A DNA stretch of 64,000 bases from JAFCUW01 sp049898325 (lineage in GTDB: Bacteria > Pseudomonadota > Gammaproteobacteria > Burkholderiales > Burkholderiaceae_D). How positions within the stretch are numbered: the stretch's first letter is position 1; each line of letters begins with the position of its first letter. Below the pieces are notes generated by a model that saw nothing but the letters and a program-made list of their open reading frames with translations, was not told the DNA's origin and did no database searches. Both the position numbers and the translations under genes were made by a program. Below, in pieces: positions 7,667 through 17,300 of this stretch. The stretch is taken from contig NZ_JAFCXL010000003.1 in the NCBI RefSeq assembly GCF_049898325.1, positions 213,105-277,104 on the forward strand, written 5' to 3'.

Positions 7667-7846
7667 ATGCCCAGTTTTTCCCTCCCCAAGCCCCCCGTTA
7701 CCGACCGCATCGCGCGCGAGCTCGAACGCGAGCGTCAGCAGCACGCCATCAACCAGGACGCCAAACAGCACCTGGGCGATGACGATGAACGTCACAAGGA
7801 TGCCCGCGAGACCGCATTCTCCTCGACGGTAAGGCGCTTCAAGTAA
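7667..7846 (+). CDS. small charged protein, 59 residues
   Basis: A short ORF, below the usual cut-off, beginning MPSFSLPKPPVTDRIARELE and continuing as a highly charged, probably helical peptide (RERQQHAIN, DDDERHKDARE), ending TVRRFK. Upstream is only a weak GCGAGA sequence. It ends 19 nt before a strong hairpin, which fits a transcription unit end. No family is recognised; it may be a real small protein or noise. Confidence 0.4.
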   Translation: MPSFSLPKPPVTDRIARELERERQQHAINQDAKQHLGDDDERHKDARETAFSSTVRRFK

Positions 7847-7865
7847 GGGCCGGGCGGCGCAGACG

Positions 7866-7907
7866 CAGAAACTACAACGGCTACCGAGGTAGCCGTTGTA
7901 GTTTCTG
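7866..7907. terminator. 20-bp perfect inverted repeat between convergent genes
   Basis: The arms 7866-7885 and 7888-7907 are perfectly complementary with only 2 nt between them (a practical loop of 4 nt, CGAG). It lies between a plus-strand small gene and the minus-strand DUF3297 gene, as expected for a bidirectional terminator, but no long U-run follows on either strand. The length and perfection are unusual, so a mobile or REP-like hairpin is an alternative. Confidence 0.6.
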
Positions 7908-7918
7908 GTGCCGGGCGC

Positions 7919-8167
7919 TTATTTGTAGAACGCCTCGACCTTGCCCTTCAGTTTGAGCAGCATGGGCTTGCCCTTGCGGTCGACCGTCTTGCCGGCGGTA
8001 ACCTTGATCCAGCCTTCGCTCAGGCAATATTCGTCGACGTCGGTGCGTTCCTTGTCGTTGAAGCGGATTCCGATGTCGTGTTCGAACACCTTGGCGTCAT
8101 GGAAAGGGCTGCTCGGGTCGATGGAGAGCCGGTCAGGCAATGGGGGGAGGGTGGTGGTATCGTTCAT
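7919..8167 (-). CDS. DUF3297 family protein
   Basis: An 82-residue cytosolic protein matching the DUF3297 pattern: N-terminal PPLPDRLSIDP, then GIGIRFNDKERTDVDEYC and TVDRKGKPMLLKLKG. Function unknown. The ATG at 8167 is chosen from family resemblance; a TTG at 8176 would add three residues, and neither has a strong Shine-Dalgarno sequence. It is a single-gene unit between two terminators. Confidence 0.8.
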   Translation of the reverse strand: MNDTTTLPPLPDRLSIDPSSPFHDAKVFEHDIGIRFNDKERTDVDEYCLSEGWIKVTAGKTVDRKGKPMLLKLKGKVEAFYK

Positions 8168-8239
8168 AGGGTGCAATTATCCACTAACTGGGGCGGTGGG
8201 ACAACGGTGGCGTGCAGGCCAGCGGGGCAATACGGGTCG

Positions 8240-8267
8240 AAAAAAAAGCTGCCGAGGCAGCTTTTTT
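8240..8267 (-). terminator. intrinsic terminator of rhlE (bidirectional)
   Basis: GCTGCC and GGCAGC form a stem flanked by A- and T-runs, so on the minus strand the hairpin is followed by seven Ts. It starts 16 nt after the rhlE stop. The symmetric A/T tails mean it can also stop transcription from the other side. Confidence 0.85.
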
Positions 8268-8282
8268 CAGGACGGGACGCGC

Positions 8283-9680
8283 TTAACGGTCGCCGTAGGT
8301 ACGACGGGCGCCGTCGGCCGAACGGGGGGCCGAACCCTTGTAGCCGCCGCCTTCGCCGCTGCGCGGGGCATTGGGCTTGCTGAAGGTGCGTTGGCCTGGC
8401 TTGGCGGGCGCCGAGCGGTTGTCGCCCGGTTTCCAGCTGCCTGGACGCGCGGCCGAGCGGGGCGCCGAGGCGCTGCGTTTTGGCTCGAAACCTTCGATGG
8501 CGCTGACAGGGATCAATTGCTTGGTGAAACGCTCGATGCGCTTGACGTTCATGCCTTCGGCGTGATTGACCAGCGAGATCGCCTGGCCGTTACGGCCGGC
8601 ACGACCGGTACGGCCGATGCGGTGGACGTAGTCTTCCGGGAATTTCGGCAGATCGTAGTTGAACACGTGGGTGATGTTCGGCACGTCAATACCGCGCGCG
8701 GCGACATCGGTTGCCACCAGCACCTTGACCTGGCCGCGGCGCAGGCTGTCCAGGGTGCGGTTGCGGGCGCCCTGGTGCATGTCGCCGTGCAAGGCGGCAG
8801 CCGAGAAACCGGCGATGTTCAGGCGGTCGGCGATGGTGTCGGCGTCACGCTTGGTGGCGGTGAACACGACAGCCTGGTCGAGCGTGTCGTCGCGCAGCAG
8901 GTGGTCGAGCAGGCGATTCTTGTGCGACAGATCGTCGACGAAGTGGACGCGCTGGGTGATGTTGTCGTGACGCGACTGCGAGCTGGTGATCTGCACGACC
9001 ATCGGGTCGGTGGTGATGCGGCGCGCCATGTTGCCGACCATACCGTCGAGGGTGGCCGAGAACAGCATGGTCTGGCGACCGGCCGGGGTAGCGGCGATGA
9101 TTTTTTCGATGTCGTCGATGAAACCCATGTCGAGCATGCGGTCGGCTTCGTCGAGCACGAGGATTTCCAGTTCGGAGAAATCGATCTTGCCCGATTCCAT
9201 GTGGTCGATCAGGCGGCCCGGGGTGGCGACGATGATTTCAGGATTGCGTGCCAGCAGTTGCATCTGTTTTGGGTAAGGCATGCCGCCCAGGATCGAGACG
9301 GCCTTGATGCGGCGAATCTGCGTGCCGTATTTTTCGGTCGCGGCGGTCACTTGCAGGGCCAGTTCGCGGGTCGGGGTCAGCACCAGCATTTTTGGCTGGG
9401 CTGCCTTGAAACGGGGACGCTCGCCACGGGCGCGCGCCGATTGCGCTTCCTGGGCAGCGGTCTTGGCGGCAGGCGATTGCTCGGCGACGGCGAATTTGTG
9501 CAGGGCCGGCAGCATGAATGCGGCGGTCTTGCCCGAACCGGTCTGCGACGACACCAGCAGGTCACGGCCAGCGATGGCGGCAGGAACAGCTTGTTCCTGG
9601 ACAGGGGTAGGGACGGTGTAACCGGCTTCGGTGACTGCCTGGACGATGGACGCGTGGAGGCCTAATGCTTCAAAACTCAT
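8283..9680 (-). CDS. rhlE: DEAD-box ATP-dependent RNA helicase
   Basis: Unwinds or remodels RNA in ribosome assembly and RNA decay, typically important in the cold. The protein is 465 residues. Visible motifs are the Q motif (YTVPTPVQEQ), Walker A SSQTGSGKT (44-52), PTRELALQ, DEAD (177-180), SAT (208-210) and HRIGRTGRAGR in the second RecA domain. The C-terminal tail (about 370-465) is basic and rich in Ser, Pro and Gly, as in RhlE-type helicases. The ATG at 9680 has only a weak purine-rich SD. A good sigma70 promoter lies far upstream, giving an unusually long 5' leader. RhlE rather than DeaD or SrmB is judged from length and tail style. Confidence 0.9.
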   Translation of the reverse strand: MSFEALGLHASIVQAVTEAGYTVPTPVQEQAVPAAIAGRDLLVSSQTGSGKTAAFMLPALHKFAVAEQSPAAKTAAQEAQSARARGERPRFKAAQPKMLVLTPTRELALQVTAATEKYGTQIRRIKAVSILGGMPYPKQMQLLARNPEIIVATPGRLIDHMESGKIDFSELEILVLDEADRMLDMGFIDDIEKIIAATPAGRQTMLFSATLDGMVGNMARRITTDPMVVQITSSQSRHDNITQRVHFVDDLSHKNRLLDHLLRDDTLDQAVVFTATKRDADTIADRLNIAGFSAAALHGDMHQGARNRTLDSLRRGQVKVLVATDVAARGIDVPNITHVFNYDLPKFPEDYVHRIGRTGRAGRNGQAISLVNHAEGMNVKRIERFTKQLIPVSAIEGFEPKRSASAPRSAARPGSWKPGDNRSAPAKPGQRTFSKPNAPRSGEGGGYKGSAPRSADGARRTYGDR

Positions 9681-10038
9681 TGTATTGATTTCTTTCGATT
9701 ATTTATCAGCGCCCGAACTCATGCTCAGGGCGCAACATAGCAACGCCAACCAACAAACGAAATGACTCGGAAATGAAAGAAATTTCGGCACAAAAGCTTT
9801 GCGCCGGGACGGTGTCAGGTGCGACACACAAGGCGGGAGGGCTTTATTGAGGGCTACGGTCAAGGGACCGGCCCTGGCTTGCGAAGCTGCTAGGGTTACT
9901 GCCTGGGTCTTGCTTACTACATGGTTGGCGCTATTTGCCAACCTGGCTGCCGATCGTTCAACACCGCACTGGCGGGGTTGGTGATTCGTATTGCAGCGCA
10001 CAAACGTCACTATACAGTAGTTTCACTGGATATGACAA
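9681..10038 (-). promoter_or_regulatory. rhlE promoter and about 320-nt 5' leader
   Basis: On the minus strand TTGTCA (10033-10038) and TATAGT (10009-10014) are 18 nt apart, a good sigma70 promoter; transcription should start near 10002. That leaves about 320 nt of untranslated leader before the rhlE ATG. It contains a GCGCCC/GGGCGC hairpin close to the start (9709-9733). This stretch has no credible gene: the 103-codon frame on the minus strand starts with GTG and looks non-coding. Long structured leaders are typical of cold-induced helicase genes, so post-transcriptional control is plausible. Confidence 0.55.
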
Positions 10039-10091
10039 GCGTCTGCTGCATGGCGCGCGCAGATTGATCCGTCTTGCAGCAGGGCACACGT

Positions 10092-10120
10092 CAAAACGGC
10101 CAGCATGGCTGGCCGTTTTG
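10092..10120 (-). terminator. intrinsic terminator of mltD
   Basis: A 13-bp perfect stem (10092-10104 with 10108-10120) and a 3-nt loop; the minus-strand 3' end is TTTTG. It lies 16 nt after the mltD stop codon. Confidence 0.8.
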
Positions 10121-10135
10121 CAACGGTTAAGACCC

Positions 10136-11518
10136 TTAGCCGTCGTTTTTCTGACGCCGGTTTTGCTTGTCTGCCAGCACGGTCTTGCCGCCTTTGCCGC
10201 TGACCCGGTTCTTGATGGCGGCCACCGCTTCGGCGGCGCGCGCCTTGAGTTTTTGCGCGCCCGTCAGGGGGCGGTTGGCGGCAGCGCCACGACGTCCGCT
10301 GCGTTCGGCTTCGAAGGCCATCACCGCGTTGTCGACCACCTGTTCGGCGATGTCGCCCGTGGCCGAGCTGGAAATTTTCGGCACCAGGATGGTCGAGCCT
10401 GCTTTGAGCTGGGTCGATGCGGGGATATTGTTGGCCTGACGAATCACTTCCGGGGTGGTGGAGAAGCGCGATGCCAGGCTGGCGATGCTTTCGCGGGCGC
10501 CGGAAATTTTATGCGTCGTCCAGCTCGACAGGGCGTGGCCCCAGTTGGCCAGGTTGGCGGTGAATTTTTCCGCGTTTTCTTTCGGCAGCAAGATCTTGGT
10601 CTGTTCGCCGCCCGTGATGACGGGACGATTGAACTGGGGATTCAAGGCCTTGAATTCGTCCACCGACATTTCGGCGAGTTGGGCGGCCACGGTCAGGTCG
10701 ATGTCGCTGGTCTTGTCGACGGCCGTAAAATACGCTTCGTTGCTGATCGGCGGCAGGCTGACGTTGTACTGGCCCGGATTGGCAATGATGTTCTTGACCG
10801 CTTGCAGCTTGGGCACGTAGTTGCGCGTTTCGGCCGGCATCAGCTCGGCCAGGCTTTCGAAATCGGTGGGCTTGCCCAGCGCCTGGTTTTTCTTGATGGC
10901 TTTCTGGACGTTGCCTTCACCCCAGTTGTAGGCGGCCAGCGCCAGTTGCCAGTCGCCGAACATGCCGTACAGCTTTTGCAGATAGCTCAAGGCGGCATCG
11001 GTCGAGGCCAGCACGCCGCGGCGTTCGTCCTTGAACATGTTTTGCTTGAGATTGAAATCCTTGCCCGTGCCAGGGACGAACTGCCACATGCCGGCCGCGT
11101 TGGCGCTCGACAGGGCGAGCGGGTTGAAGGCCGATTCGATGACGGGCAACAAGGCCAGTTCGGTCGGCATGCCGCGCTTTTCCAGTTCGGTGACGACGTG
11201 GAACAGGTAGCGCGAGGCGCGCGCCGAGGTGCGCGCGAGCGAGTCGGGGTGGGCGGCGTAGGCGTTGACGTGCTTGGCCACCAGCTCGTTGCTGATGTCG
11301 GGGATGGCGTAGCCGGTGCGGATGCGGCCCCACAGGTCCGCTTCCTTGTAATCGTCGACTTTGAGCGCGGCGCCGATGGGCTGCGAGGCGTAGCGTGCCG
11401 TGCCTGGATTGAACACGGGCGCGGAAGGATTGGCAATATCAGTGGCCTGGGACAGGGCGGGGGCGAGCATGAGAATCAGTGCTGCCGACGTAACGGTCTT
11501 GCAAGTCATTTTTTGCAT
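10136..11518 (-). CDS. mltD: membrane-bound lytic murein transglycosylase D-like protein
   Basis: Cleaves peptidoglycan glycan strands in the periplasm. The protein is 460 residues with a Sec signal peptide (TSAALILMLAPALSQA). A goose-lysozyme-like SLT domain is visible: ELALLPVIESAFNP carries the catalytic Glu, followed by SSANAAGMWQFVPGTG and LALAAYNWGEGNV. A LysM-like segment follows near SIASLASRFSTTPEVIRQAN, and a basic tail ends the protein. No lipobox is evident, so it may be soluble. The start at 11518 has GGAAG nearby; 11509 is an alternative, and the extension to 11599 lacks support. Confidence 0.88.
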   Translation of the reverse strand: MQKMTCKTVTSAALILMLAPALSQATDIANPSAPVFNPGTARYASQPIGAALKVDDYKEADLWGRIRTGYAIPDISNELVAKHVNAYAAHPDSLARTSARASRYLFHVVTELEKRGMPTELALLPVIESAFNPLALSSANAAGMWQFVPGTGKDFNLKQNMFKDERRGVLASTDAALSYLQKLYGMFGDWQLALAAYNWGEGNVQKAIKKNQALGKPTDFESLAELMPAETRNYVPKLQAVKNIIANPGQYNVSLPPISNEAYFTAVDKTSDIDLTVAAQLAEMSVDEFKALNPQFNRPVITGGEQTKILLPKENAEKFTANLANWGHALSSWTTHKISGARESIASLASRFSTTPEVIRQANNIPASTQLKAGSTILVPKISSSATGDIAEQVVDNAVMAFEAERSGRRGAAANRPLTGAQKLKARAAEAVAAIKNRVSGKGGKTVLADKQNRRQKNDG

Positions 11519-11569
11519 GTGCTTCCATTGTGGCGTCCGCTGATCTGGACTGACGAAGGATAAGTGCCG

Positions 11570-11599
11570 AGTGTACGTACCACTTCTCGGATGAGTCAA
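11570..11599 (-). promoter_or_regulatory. sigma70 promoter of mltD
   Basis: On the minus strand TTGACT (11594-11599) and TACACT (11570-11575) are 18 nt apart. The predicted start is near 11563, about 45 nt before the mltD ATG. Confidence 0.6.
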
Positions 11600-11976
11600 G
11601 CCTTAATGCCGTTCAAATAGCAAATATTCTGACAACATCAAGGCTGCCGCGCTTTCCCCTTGAAAGGTGGGCGGACAGGGAGTATGGACGAAACGATGAT
11701 ATTTCTACATTGCGGACGGGCATATATTTACGCATATACCCCCGGGAGTATCGTGCCGGCAGCGCGCTGGCGCCGCGCGCCCGGGCGGCCCCGATAGCAG
11801 GCGCCGTATTATTTACTGCCAGCAAACAATGCAATACCAGTATGGACATACTGAGCCTTGCTTCAAAAATGGGTGAACACCATTGAATTTCTGGCCGATT
11901 CCCGGCATGGTAATGGCCGCCCGCATTGTTCGATGCTTTTATCTATTTTTCCGGCACCGCGCCGACACCGCCATCC
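11600..11976. other. intergenic stretch without a recognised gene
   Basis: About 375 nt between the mltD promoter and the pentapeptide gene. A 78-codon frame on the minus strand has no Shine-Dalgarno sequence and does not look like protein. The part around 11700-11745 is AT-richer and contains GCATATA twice. No convincing promoter for the downstream gene was found. Confidence 0.5.
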
Positions 11977-12660
11977 ATGACCGCCACCACCCTCCACGAA
12001 AACGCCACCCTCACCCGCAGCCAACTGGAAGAATCGATCGCCGGCGGCGCCGTGCCCACGTTTCGCCATTGCGACTTCAGCGGCGAGGACTTGTCGCGCC
12101 TGAACCTGCAGGGATGCCGCTTTGAGCATTGCCAGTTTGCCGAAACCTCGTTCTACGCCGCCCGGCTGGGCGACAGCAGCTGGCGCGCCTGTCGCGGGCG
12201 TGAAGCCGATTTCGAATCGGCCGACCTGGTCGACGCCCGCTTCGTCTCGTGCGACCTGAACAACAGCAAGTGGCGCCGCGCCAAGCTGGCCTCGGCAAGC
12301 TTCGACATGTCCAAGCTCACCGGCGCCAGTTTCGAGGAGGTCAGCCACCTGGGCCTGGTTTTCAAGAATACCTTGCTGGCCGGCGCCGACCTGCGCGGCA
12401 TGTCGTTTCGCAAGGCCCATTTGCTCGAACTCGATTTTTCCGGCGCCGACCTGTCCGGCTGCGATTTTCGCGAGGCCGTGTTTGAAGGGGGCAGCCTGGG
12501 CCAGATTCAGATGCGCCAGACCCGCTTCGATGGCGCCGACCTGCGCAGCGTCAACCTGGCCGGCCTGGCGCTCACCGACGTCAAGCCGTTCAAGGGCGCG
12601 ATGATCTCGGCGCGCCAGGCGGCCGACTTGCTGGCCGGCCTGGGGCTGCTGGTCGGCTAG
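11977..12660 (+). CDS. pentapeptide repeat protein (Qnr/McbG-like)
   Basis: A 227-residue right-handed beta-helix protein made of A(D/N)LXX repeats. Clear runs are FRHCDFSGEDLSRLNLQGC, LAGADLRGMSFRKAHLLELD and FSGADLSGCDFREAVFEGG. The C-terminus (ARQAADLLAGLGLLVG) resembles the capping helix of Qnr proteins, which mimic DNA and bind DNA gyrase. Gyrase or topoisomerase protection is possible but unproven, because pentapeptide proteins are functionally diverse. The start is uncertain: ATG 11977 is preferred, ATG 11926 would add 17 residues, and neither has a good SD. Confidence 0.8.
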   Translation: MTATTLHENATLTRSQLEESIAGGAVPTFRHCDFSGEDLSRLNLQGCRFEHCQFAETSFYAARLGDSSWRACRGREADFESADLVDARFVSCDLNNSKWRRAKLASASFDMSKLTGASFEEVSHLGLVFKNTLLAGADLRGMSFRKAHLLELDFSGADLSGCDFREAVFEGGSLGQIQMRQTRFDGADLRSVNLAGLALTDVKPFKGAMISARQAADLLAGLGLLVG

Positions 12661-12769
12661 GGCCTTGTCACGCTGATTAAATGGCGCAAGGATGCTTGCC
12701 GCGCCCGACCTGCCGTACAATTTACCTTTGGCGCGGCAATCGCCGCGTCCTTCCCACCGAAAGTGTTTC

Positions 12770-13336
12770 ATGAGCAAAAATTCCCACCTCGATGACGAGC
12801 AGATCATCGGCGCCGTCGAACGCTGGGTCGAGCGCGCCGTCATCGGCCTGAACCTGTGCCCGTTCGCCAAGGCCGTGCAGGTCAAACGCCAGGTGCGCTA
12901 CGTGGTGTCGAACGCGAGCACGCCCGAAGTCTTGCTTGAACAATTGATGAATGAGTTGCAGTTGCTCTCCGACAGCGATCCCGAGCAGGTCGACACCACT
13001 TTACTGATCCACCCCTGGGTGCTCGGCGATTTCCTCGACTTCAACGAGTTTCTCGACGTGGCCGATGCCGCCGTCGAAGACATGCACCTCGACGGCGAGC
13101 TGCAAATCGCCAGCTTCCACCCCGCTTACCAGTTCGCCGATACGGACATCAACGATATCGAAAACTACACCAACCGGGCCCCGTACCCGGTCCTGCAACT
13201 GCTGCGCGAAGAGAGCATCGACCGCGCGGTCGAGGCCTTCCCCGAAGCGGAAGCGATTTTCGAGAAGAATATCGCCACCATGGAAGCGCTGGGCCACGAA
13301 GGCTGGGACAAGCTCGACGTCGGGCCCCTGCCGTGA
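12770..13336 (+). CDS. DUF1415 family protein
   Basis: A 188-residue cytosolic protein with the conserved DUF1415 pattern: RWVERAVIGLNLCPFAKAV, TTLLIHPWVLGDF, ASFHPAYQFA and NRAPYPVLQLLREESIDRAV. Function unknown. ATG 12770 follows GAAAG; the family begins at about this point, so the upstream ATG at 12692 is not used. It overlaps the next gene by 4 nt (GTGA), so the two are translationally coupled. Confidence 0.88.
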   Translation: MSKNSHLDDEQIIGAVERWVERAVIGLNLCPFAKAVQVKRQVRYVVSNASTPEVLLEQLMNELQLLSDSDPEQVDTTLLIHPWVLGDFLDFNEFLDVADAAVEDMHLDGELQIASFHPAYQFADTDINDIENYTNRAPYPVLQLLREESIDRAVEAFPEAEAIFEKNIATMEALGHEGWDKLDVGPLP

Positions 13337-13557
13337 CGGCCGTGACGGACAGCCCGGACACGCCGCTGGCCGCCGCCATGCCGCCACGCCCGGACACGCC
13401 GTGCGTGGCGGTGTGCTCGACGACGTTCGACGAGATCTGCCGCGGCTGCGGGCGCAGCGTCGTCGAGGTGGCGCACTGGGTGTCGATGGACGCCGCCGCC
13501 AAGGAACTGGTGTGGCAGCGCATCCTCGCGCAGGGCTACCCGCGGCGCAACAAGTAA
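13333..13557 (+). CDS. DUF1289 domain protein
   Basis: A 74-residue protein with the DUF1289 cysteine motif PCVAVCSTTFDEICRGCGR, which probably binds a metal (zinc or iron-sulphur). It starts with GTG that overlaps the stop of the DUF1415 gene (GTGA), which decides the start. Function unknown. Confidence 0.85.
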   Translation: MTAVTDSPDTPLAAAMPPRPDTPCVAVCSTTFDEICRGCGRSVVEVAHWVSMDAAAKELVWQRILAQGYPRRNK

Positions 13558-13585
13558 GCGGTCGCCAGCCCCGCTGTTGACGCGC

Positions 13586-14092
13586 TTAAAAGCTGCCGAT
13601 GAAGTCTTTCTTGCCGATTTCCACGCCGTTATGCCGCAAAATATCGTAAGCAGTGGTCGAATGGAAATAAAAGTGGGGCAGGGCGTAGTGGACCAGGTAA
13701 GTCTGGCCCTTCCACTGCTTGGCCTTGTCGCCGCTGCCGGTGGTGATGTCGCGCCCGGCGGAGGCTTCGATGCCGTCCTGTGGCACGCTGTCGACAAACG
13801 CCAGCGTCTTGGCGATACGCTCTTTCAGGTCGGCGAACGACACTTCGGTGTCGTCATACTTGGGCACCTCGACGCCGCCCAGGCGCGCCGCGGCGCCCTT
13901 GGCGAAGTCGCAGGCGATCTGCACCTGGCGGGCGAACGGGAACATGTCGGGATACAGGCGCGCCTGCAACAGGGCGTCCGGCTCGATCTTCCTGGCCACG
14001 GCGTGGGCTTCGGCCTTGTCGATGACGGCCGACAGGCCGCCGAGGATTTGTTTGAACACGGGCGCCGAAGCGTTGTACATGGAAAATGACAT
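13586..14092 (-). CDS. DUF1993 family protein
   Basis: A 168-residue protein matching DUF1993, a DinB-like helical family: MSFSMYNASAPVFKQILGGL, ARLYPDMFPFARQVQIACD and LPHFYFHSTTAYDILRHNGV. Function unknown. ATG 14092 has a strong AAGGAA ribosome binding site, so the frame extending to 14182 is not used. Confidence 0.88.
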   Translation of the reverse strand: MSFSMYNASAPVFKQILGGLSAVIDKAEAHAVARKIEPDALLQARLYPDMFPFARQVQIACDFAKGAAARLGGVEVPKYDDTEVSFADLKERIAKTLAFVDSVPQDGIEASAGRDITTGSGDKAKQWKGQTYLVHYALPHFYFHSTTAYDILRHNGVEIGKKDFIGSF

Positions 14093-14314
14093 GGTAATTC
14101 CTTTAAGTAAAGTGCGGCGATGATAGCAAGGCCACGCCGATCTCGCTGGCGCGCTGCAACTCTGTGTCGCGTATTTACCCATTGAGCAATGTTTTGATGA
14201 CGACGCTGTGAATTTACGTGATAATTACATCTTGGCAATTCTATGTCATCATTAACAGCTCACTTCGAACAAGGATGACGCCTGCGGGCGACGCGATGAT
14301 GTTCCCATCCATGC

Positions 14315-17300
14315 ATGGCTAACAAGACCACCCGCTCGCTGCGCGCCCGGCTGGGCGCGTTCTATGGCCTGTCCATCTATGGCGCCATGCTGCTCGTGAT
14401 CGCGGGTGGCCTGGTGCTGCCCGCGATCGTCGGCAGTTACCTGCTGATCGGCGTGCAGGAGCAGAAGTCGGCGCGCGCGGCCCTGAATGAAGCGCTGGCA
14501 CGCAACGCCGACATTCTCGCGCTGGGCATGCAGGAGTCGCTGTGGAACATGAATGCCGATTCGGCCCGCTCGCTGGGCGACTCCGTCATGCGCGATCCGT
14601 CGATGCTGGAAATTCGGGTGACGGGCCAGAACGACACCGCCTTCATGCACGTGCGCTCGTCGCGACCGGCCAGTGGCACGGTATTGACGGCCAGTCGCGA
14701 GATCCTGGTGCGGGGCGAGCGCATCGGCCAGGTCACGGTGGCCATGGACGACGCCCGCAGCCAGCAGGAGTTGCGCGGCAAACAATCGAATTTTGCGCTG
14801 GTGCTGGCCAGCCAGATCAGCATTTCCCTGCTGCTGATCGTGGTGTTCCTCAACAAGCGCCTGCTCAAGCCCCTGCGCACCCTGACCCAGTTTTCCGACC
14901 GCCTCTCGCGGGGCGACTTCGAAACGCCGCTGGCGCCGCTCGGCTCCGATGAACTGGGCCGACTGGGCAGCCAGATGGACCAGATGCGGGTCGCCATCAG
15001 CGAACTGTTCGACGATATCGGCAAGCGCGAGGAGCGCTTTCGCACCATCGTCAACCAGATGCCGGGCGCGGTGTTTCGCTTCCGGCCCGATGGCGCCATC
15101 GAATTTCTCAGCGACGCCATCGAAGAGATCAGCGGCTACCCGGCGGCGGCGCTGATCGGCGGTCCCACCGCGCGCTGGGCCGACATCATCGCGCCGCAGG
15201 ACCGCCGCCGCCAGCGCCGCGCCATTGCCGCGGCGGTGGCCGCCAACCAGGCCTACGAGATCGAATACCGGATCATCGACGCCACCGGCGTCGAGCGCTG
15301 GGTGTCGGAAAACGGCCAGCCCCAGTGCGACGCCGGCGCCGTCTGGGTCGACGGCATCGTCGCCGATATCAGCGAGCGCAAACACAACGAGATGCGCATC
15401 GAGGGCCTGCTGGCCGAACAGGGCGCGATCCTCGACAACGTCATGTTCGGCGTGATGTTCGTGCGCCACCGCCGCGTGGTGTCGGTCAACCGCCGCTGCG
15501 AACAGTTGTTCGGCTATGCCAACGACAGCATGACGGGCGGCTCGACGGCCATGATTTTCCCCGCCGACGACGGCTTTGCGGTGGCCGGCCAGGACCAGTA
15601 CGCGGTGCTAGCCGAAGGCAAGTACGTTACCGAGGAGCGCCAGTACCGCCACCGCGACGGCAGCCTGTTCTGGTGCATGGTGAGCGGCTTCGCGGTCGAT
15701 CCCCTGCGGCCCCAGGAAGGCAGCATCTGGGTGTTCGCCGACATCACCGAGCGCAAGCTGGCCGAGGAAAAACTGCGCCTGTCGGCGACCGTGCTCGAGC
15801 ATATCGCCGACGGCGTGATGGTCACCGACACGGCCGGACACATCGTCGCCGTCAACCCGGCGTTCACCGGCATCACCGGCTACACCGAAGCGGAGGTGGT
15901 GGGCTTGCCATCGAGCCTGTCGCGCCAGGGCCGCTACGACACGCCGTTCTACCGCGGCCTGTGGGATGAGCTGACCGCCACCGGCTTCGGCCGCGGCGAA
16001 ATCTGGAATGTGCGGCGCGACGGCGTCACCTACCTGGAGTCGCTGACCGTCTCGGCGGTGCGCGACACCGCCGGCAACGTGACCCATTTCGTCGCCGTCT
16101 TCAGCGACATCACCAAGGTGAGACAGTCGCAGGACAAGCTCGATCACATGGCCCACCACGACCCGCTGACGGCCTTGCCGAACCGGGTGCTGTTCAACGA
16201 CCGCCTGGCCCACGCGCTGCAGCGCGCCGCCCGCCTGCACGCGCAGCTGGCGATCCTGTTCATCGACCTGGACCGCTTCAAGAACGTCAACGACACGCTC
16301 GGCCACCAGGTCGGCGACGAGCTGCTCAAGCAGGTTGCGCTGGCGCTGGCGGCCCAGCTGCGCGAGGGCGACACCCTGGCGCGCCTGGGCGGCGACGAAT
16401 TCATCGTGCTGCTCGAAGACGTCGACGCCGACGGCGCCGGCCGCGTCGCCGGCAAGCTCGTCGCCATGTTCGAGCAGCCCTTCATGGTCGCCGACTACGA
16501 GCTGTTCGTCACCGGCAGCGTGGGTATCAGCGTCTATCCGCTCGACACCAGCGATGCCAACCTGTTGATCCGCAATGCCGATGTCGCCATGTACCAGGCC
16601 AAGGCGCGCGGGCGCAACGGCTACCAGTTCTACGCGCCGTCGATGTCGGGCGAAGGCGTCGAGCGCCTGCGCCTGGAAGCGCTGCTGCGCCGCTCGATCG
16701 ACAAGGGCGAGATCTTCCTCAATTACCAGCCGCAGGTGGACATGGAATCGGGCCGCCTGATCGGCGTCGAAGCGCTGGTGCGCTGGCAAAGCCCGGAGCT
16801 GGGCCTGGTGCCGCCTTGCCGCTTCATTCCCGTCGCCGAGGACACCGGCTTCATCAACCAGCTGGGCAAATGGGTGCTCGAAGAAGCGTGCCGCCAGATG
16901 ATCGCCTGGGAACAGCATGGCCTGGTGGTGCCGAAAATGGCGGTCAACCTGTCGGTGCGCCAGTTCGAACGGGGCAGCATCGTCGGCATGGTTGCCGCCA
17001 TCCTGCGCGAGACGGGCCTGGCGCCCCAGCGCCTGCAGCTGGAAGTGACGGAGTCGGTGATCATGAACACGGGCGACGCGCTGGCCTTCGTCAACGACCT
17101 GCACGGCATCGGCGTGGGCCTGGCGATCGACGACTTCGGCACCGGATACTCGTCGCTGGCCTACCTCAAGCAGCTGCCCGTGCAGACCCTGAAAATCGAC
17201 CGCAGCTTCATCGAAGACATTTCAACCGACAGTAACGACGAGGCCATTACCATCGCTATCATCCAACTTGGCAAGAGCCTGAACCTGTCGGTGATTGCCG

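Noticed and set aside
9699..10010. 103-codon minus-strand frame in the rhlE leader
   Set aside because: Starts with GTG, has no SD and no protein-like pattern; it happens to lie in the long untranslated leader.
11613..11849. 78-codon minus-strand frame in the mltD/pentapeptide gap
   Set aside because: No SD, no family resemblance and an odd composition.
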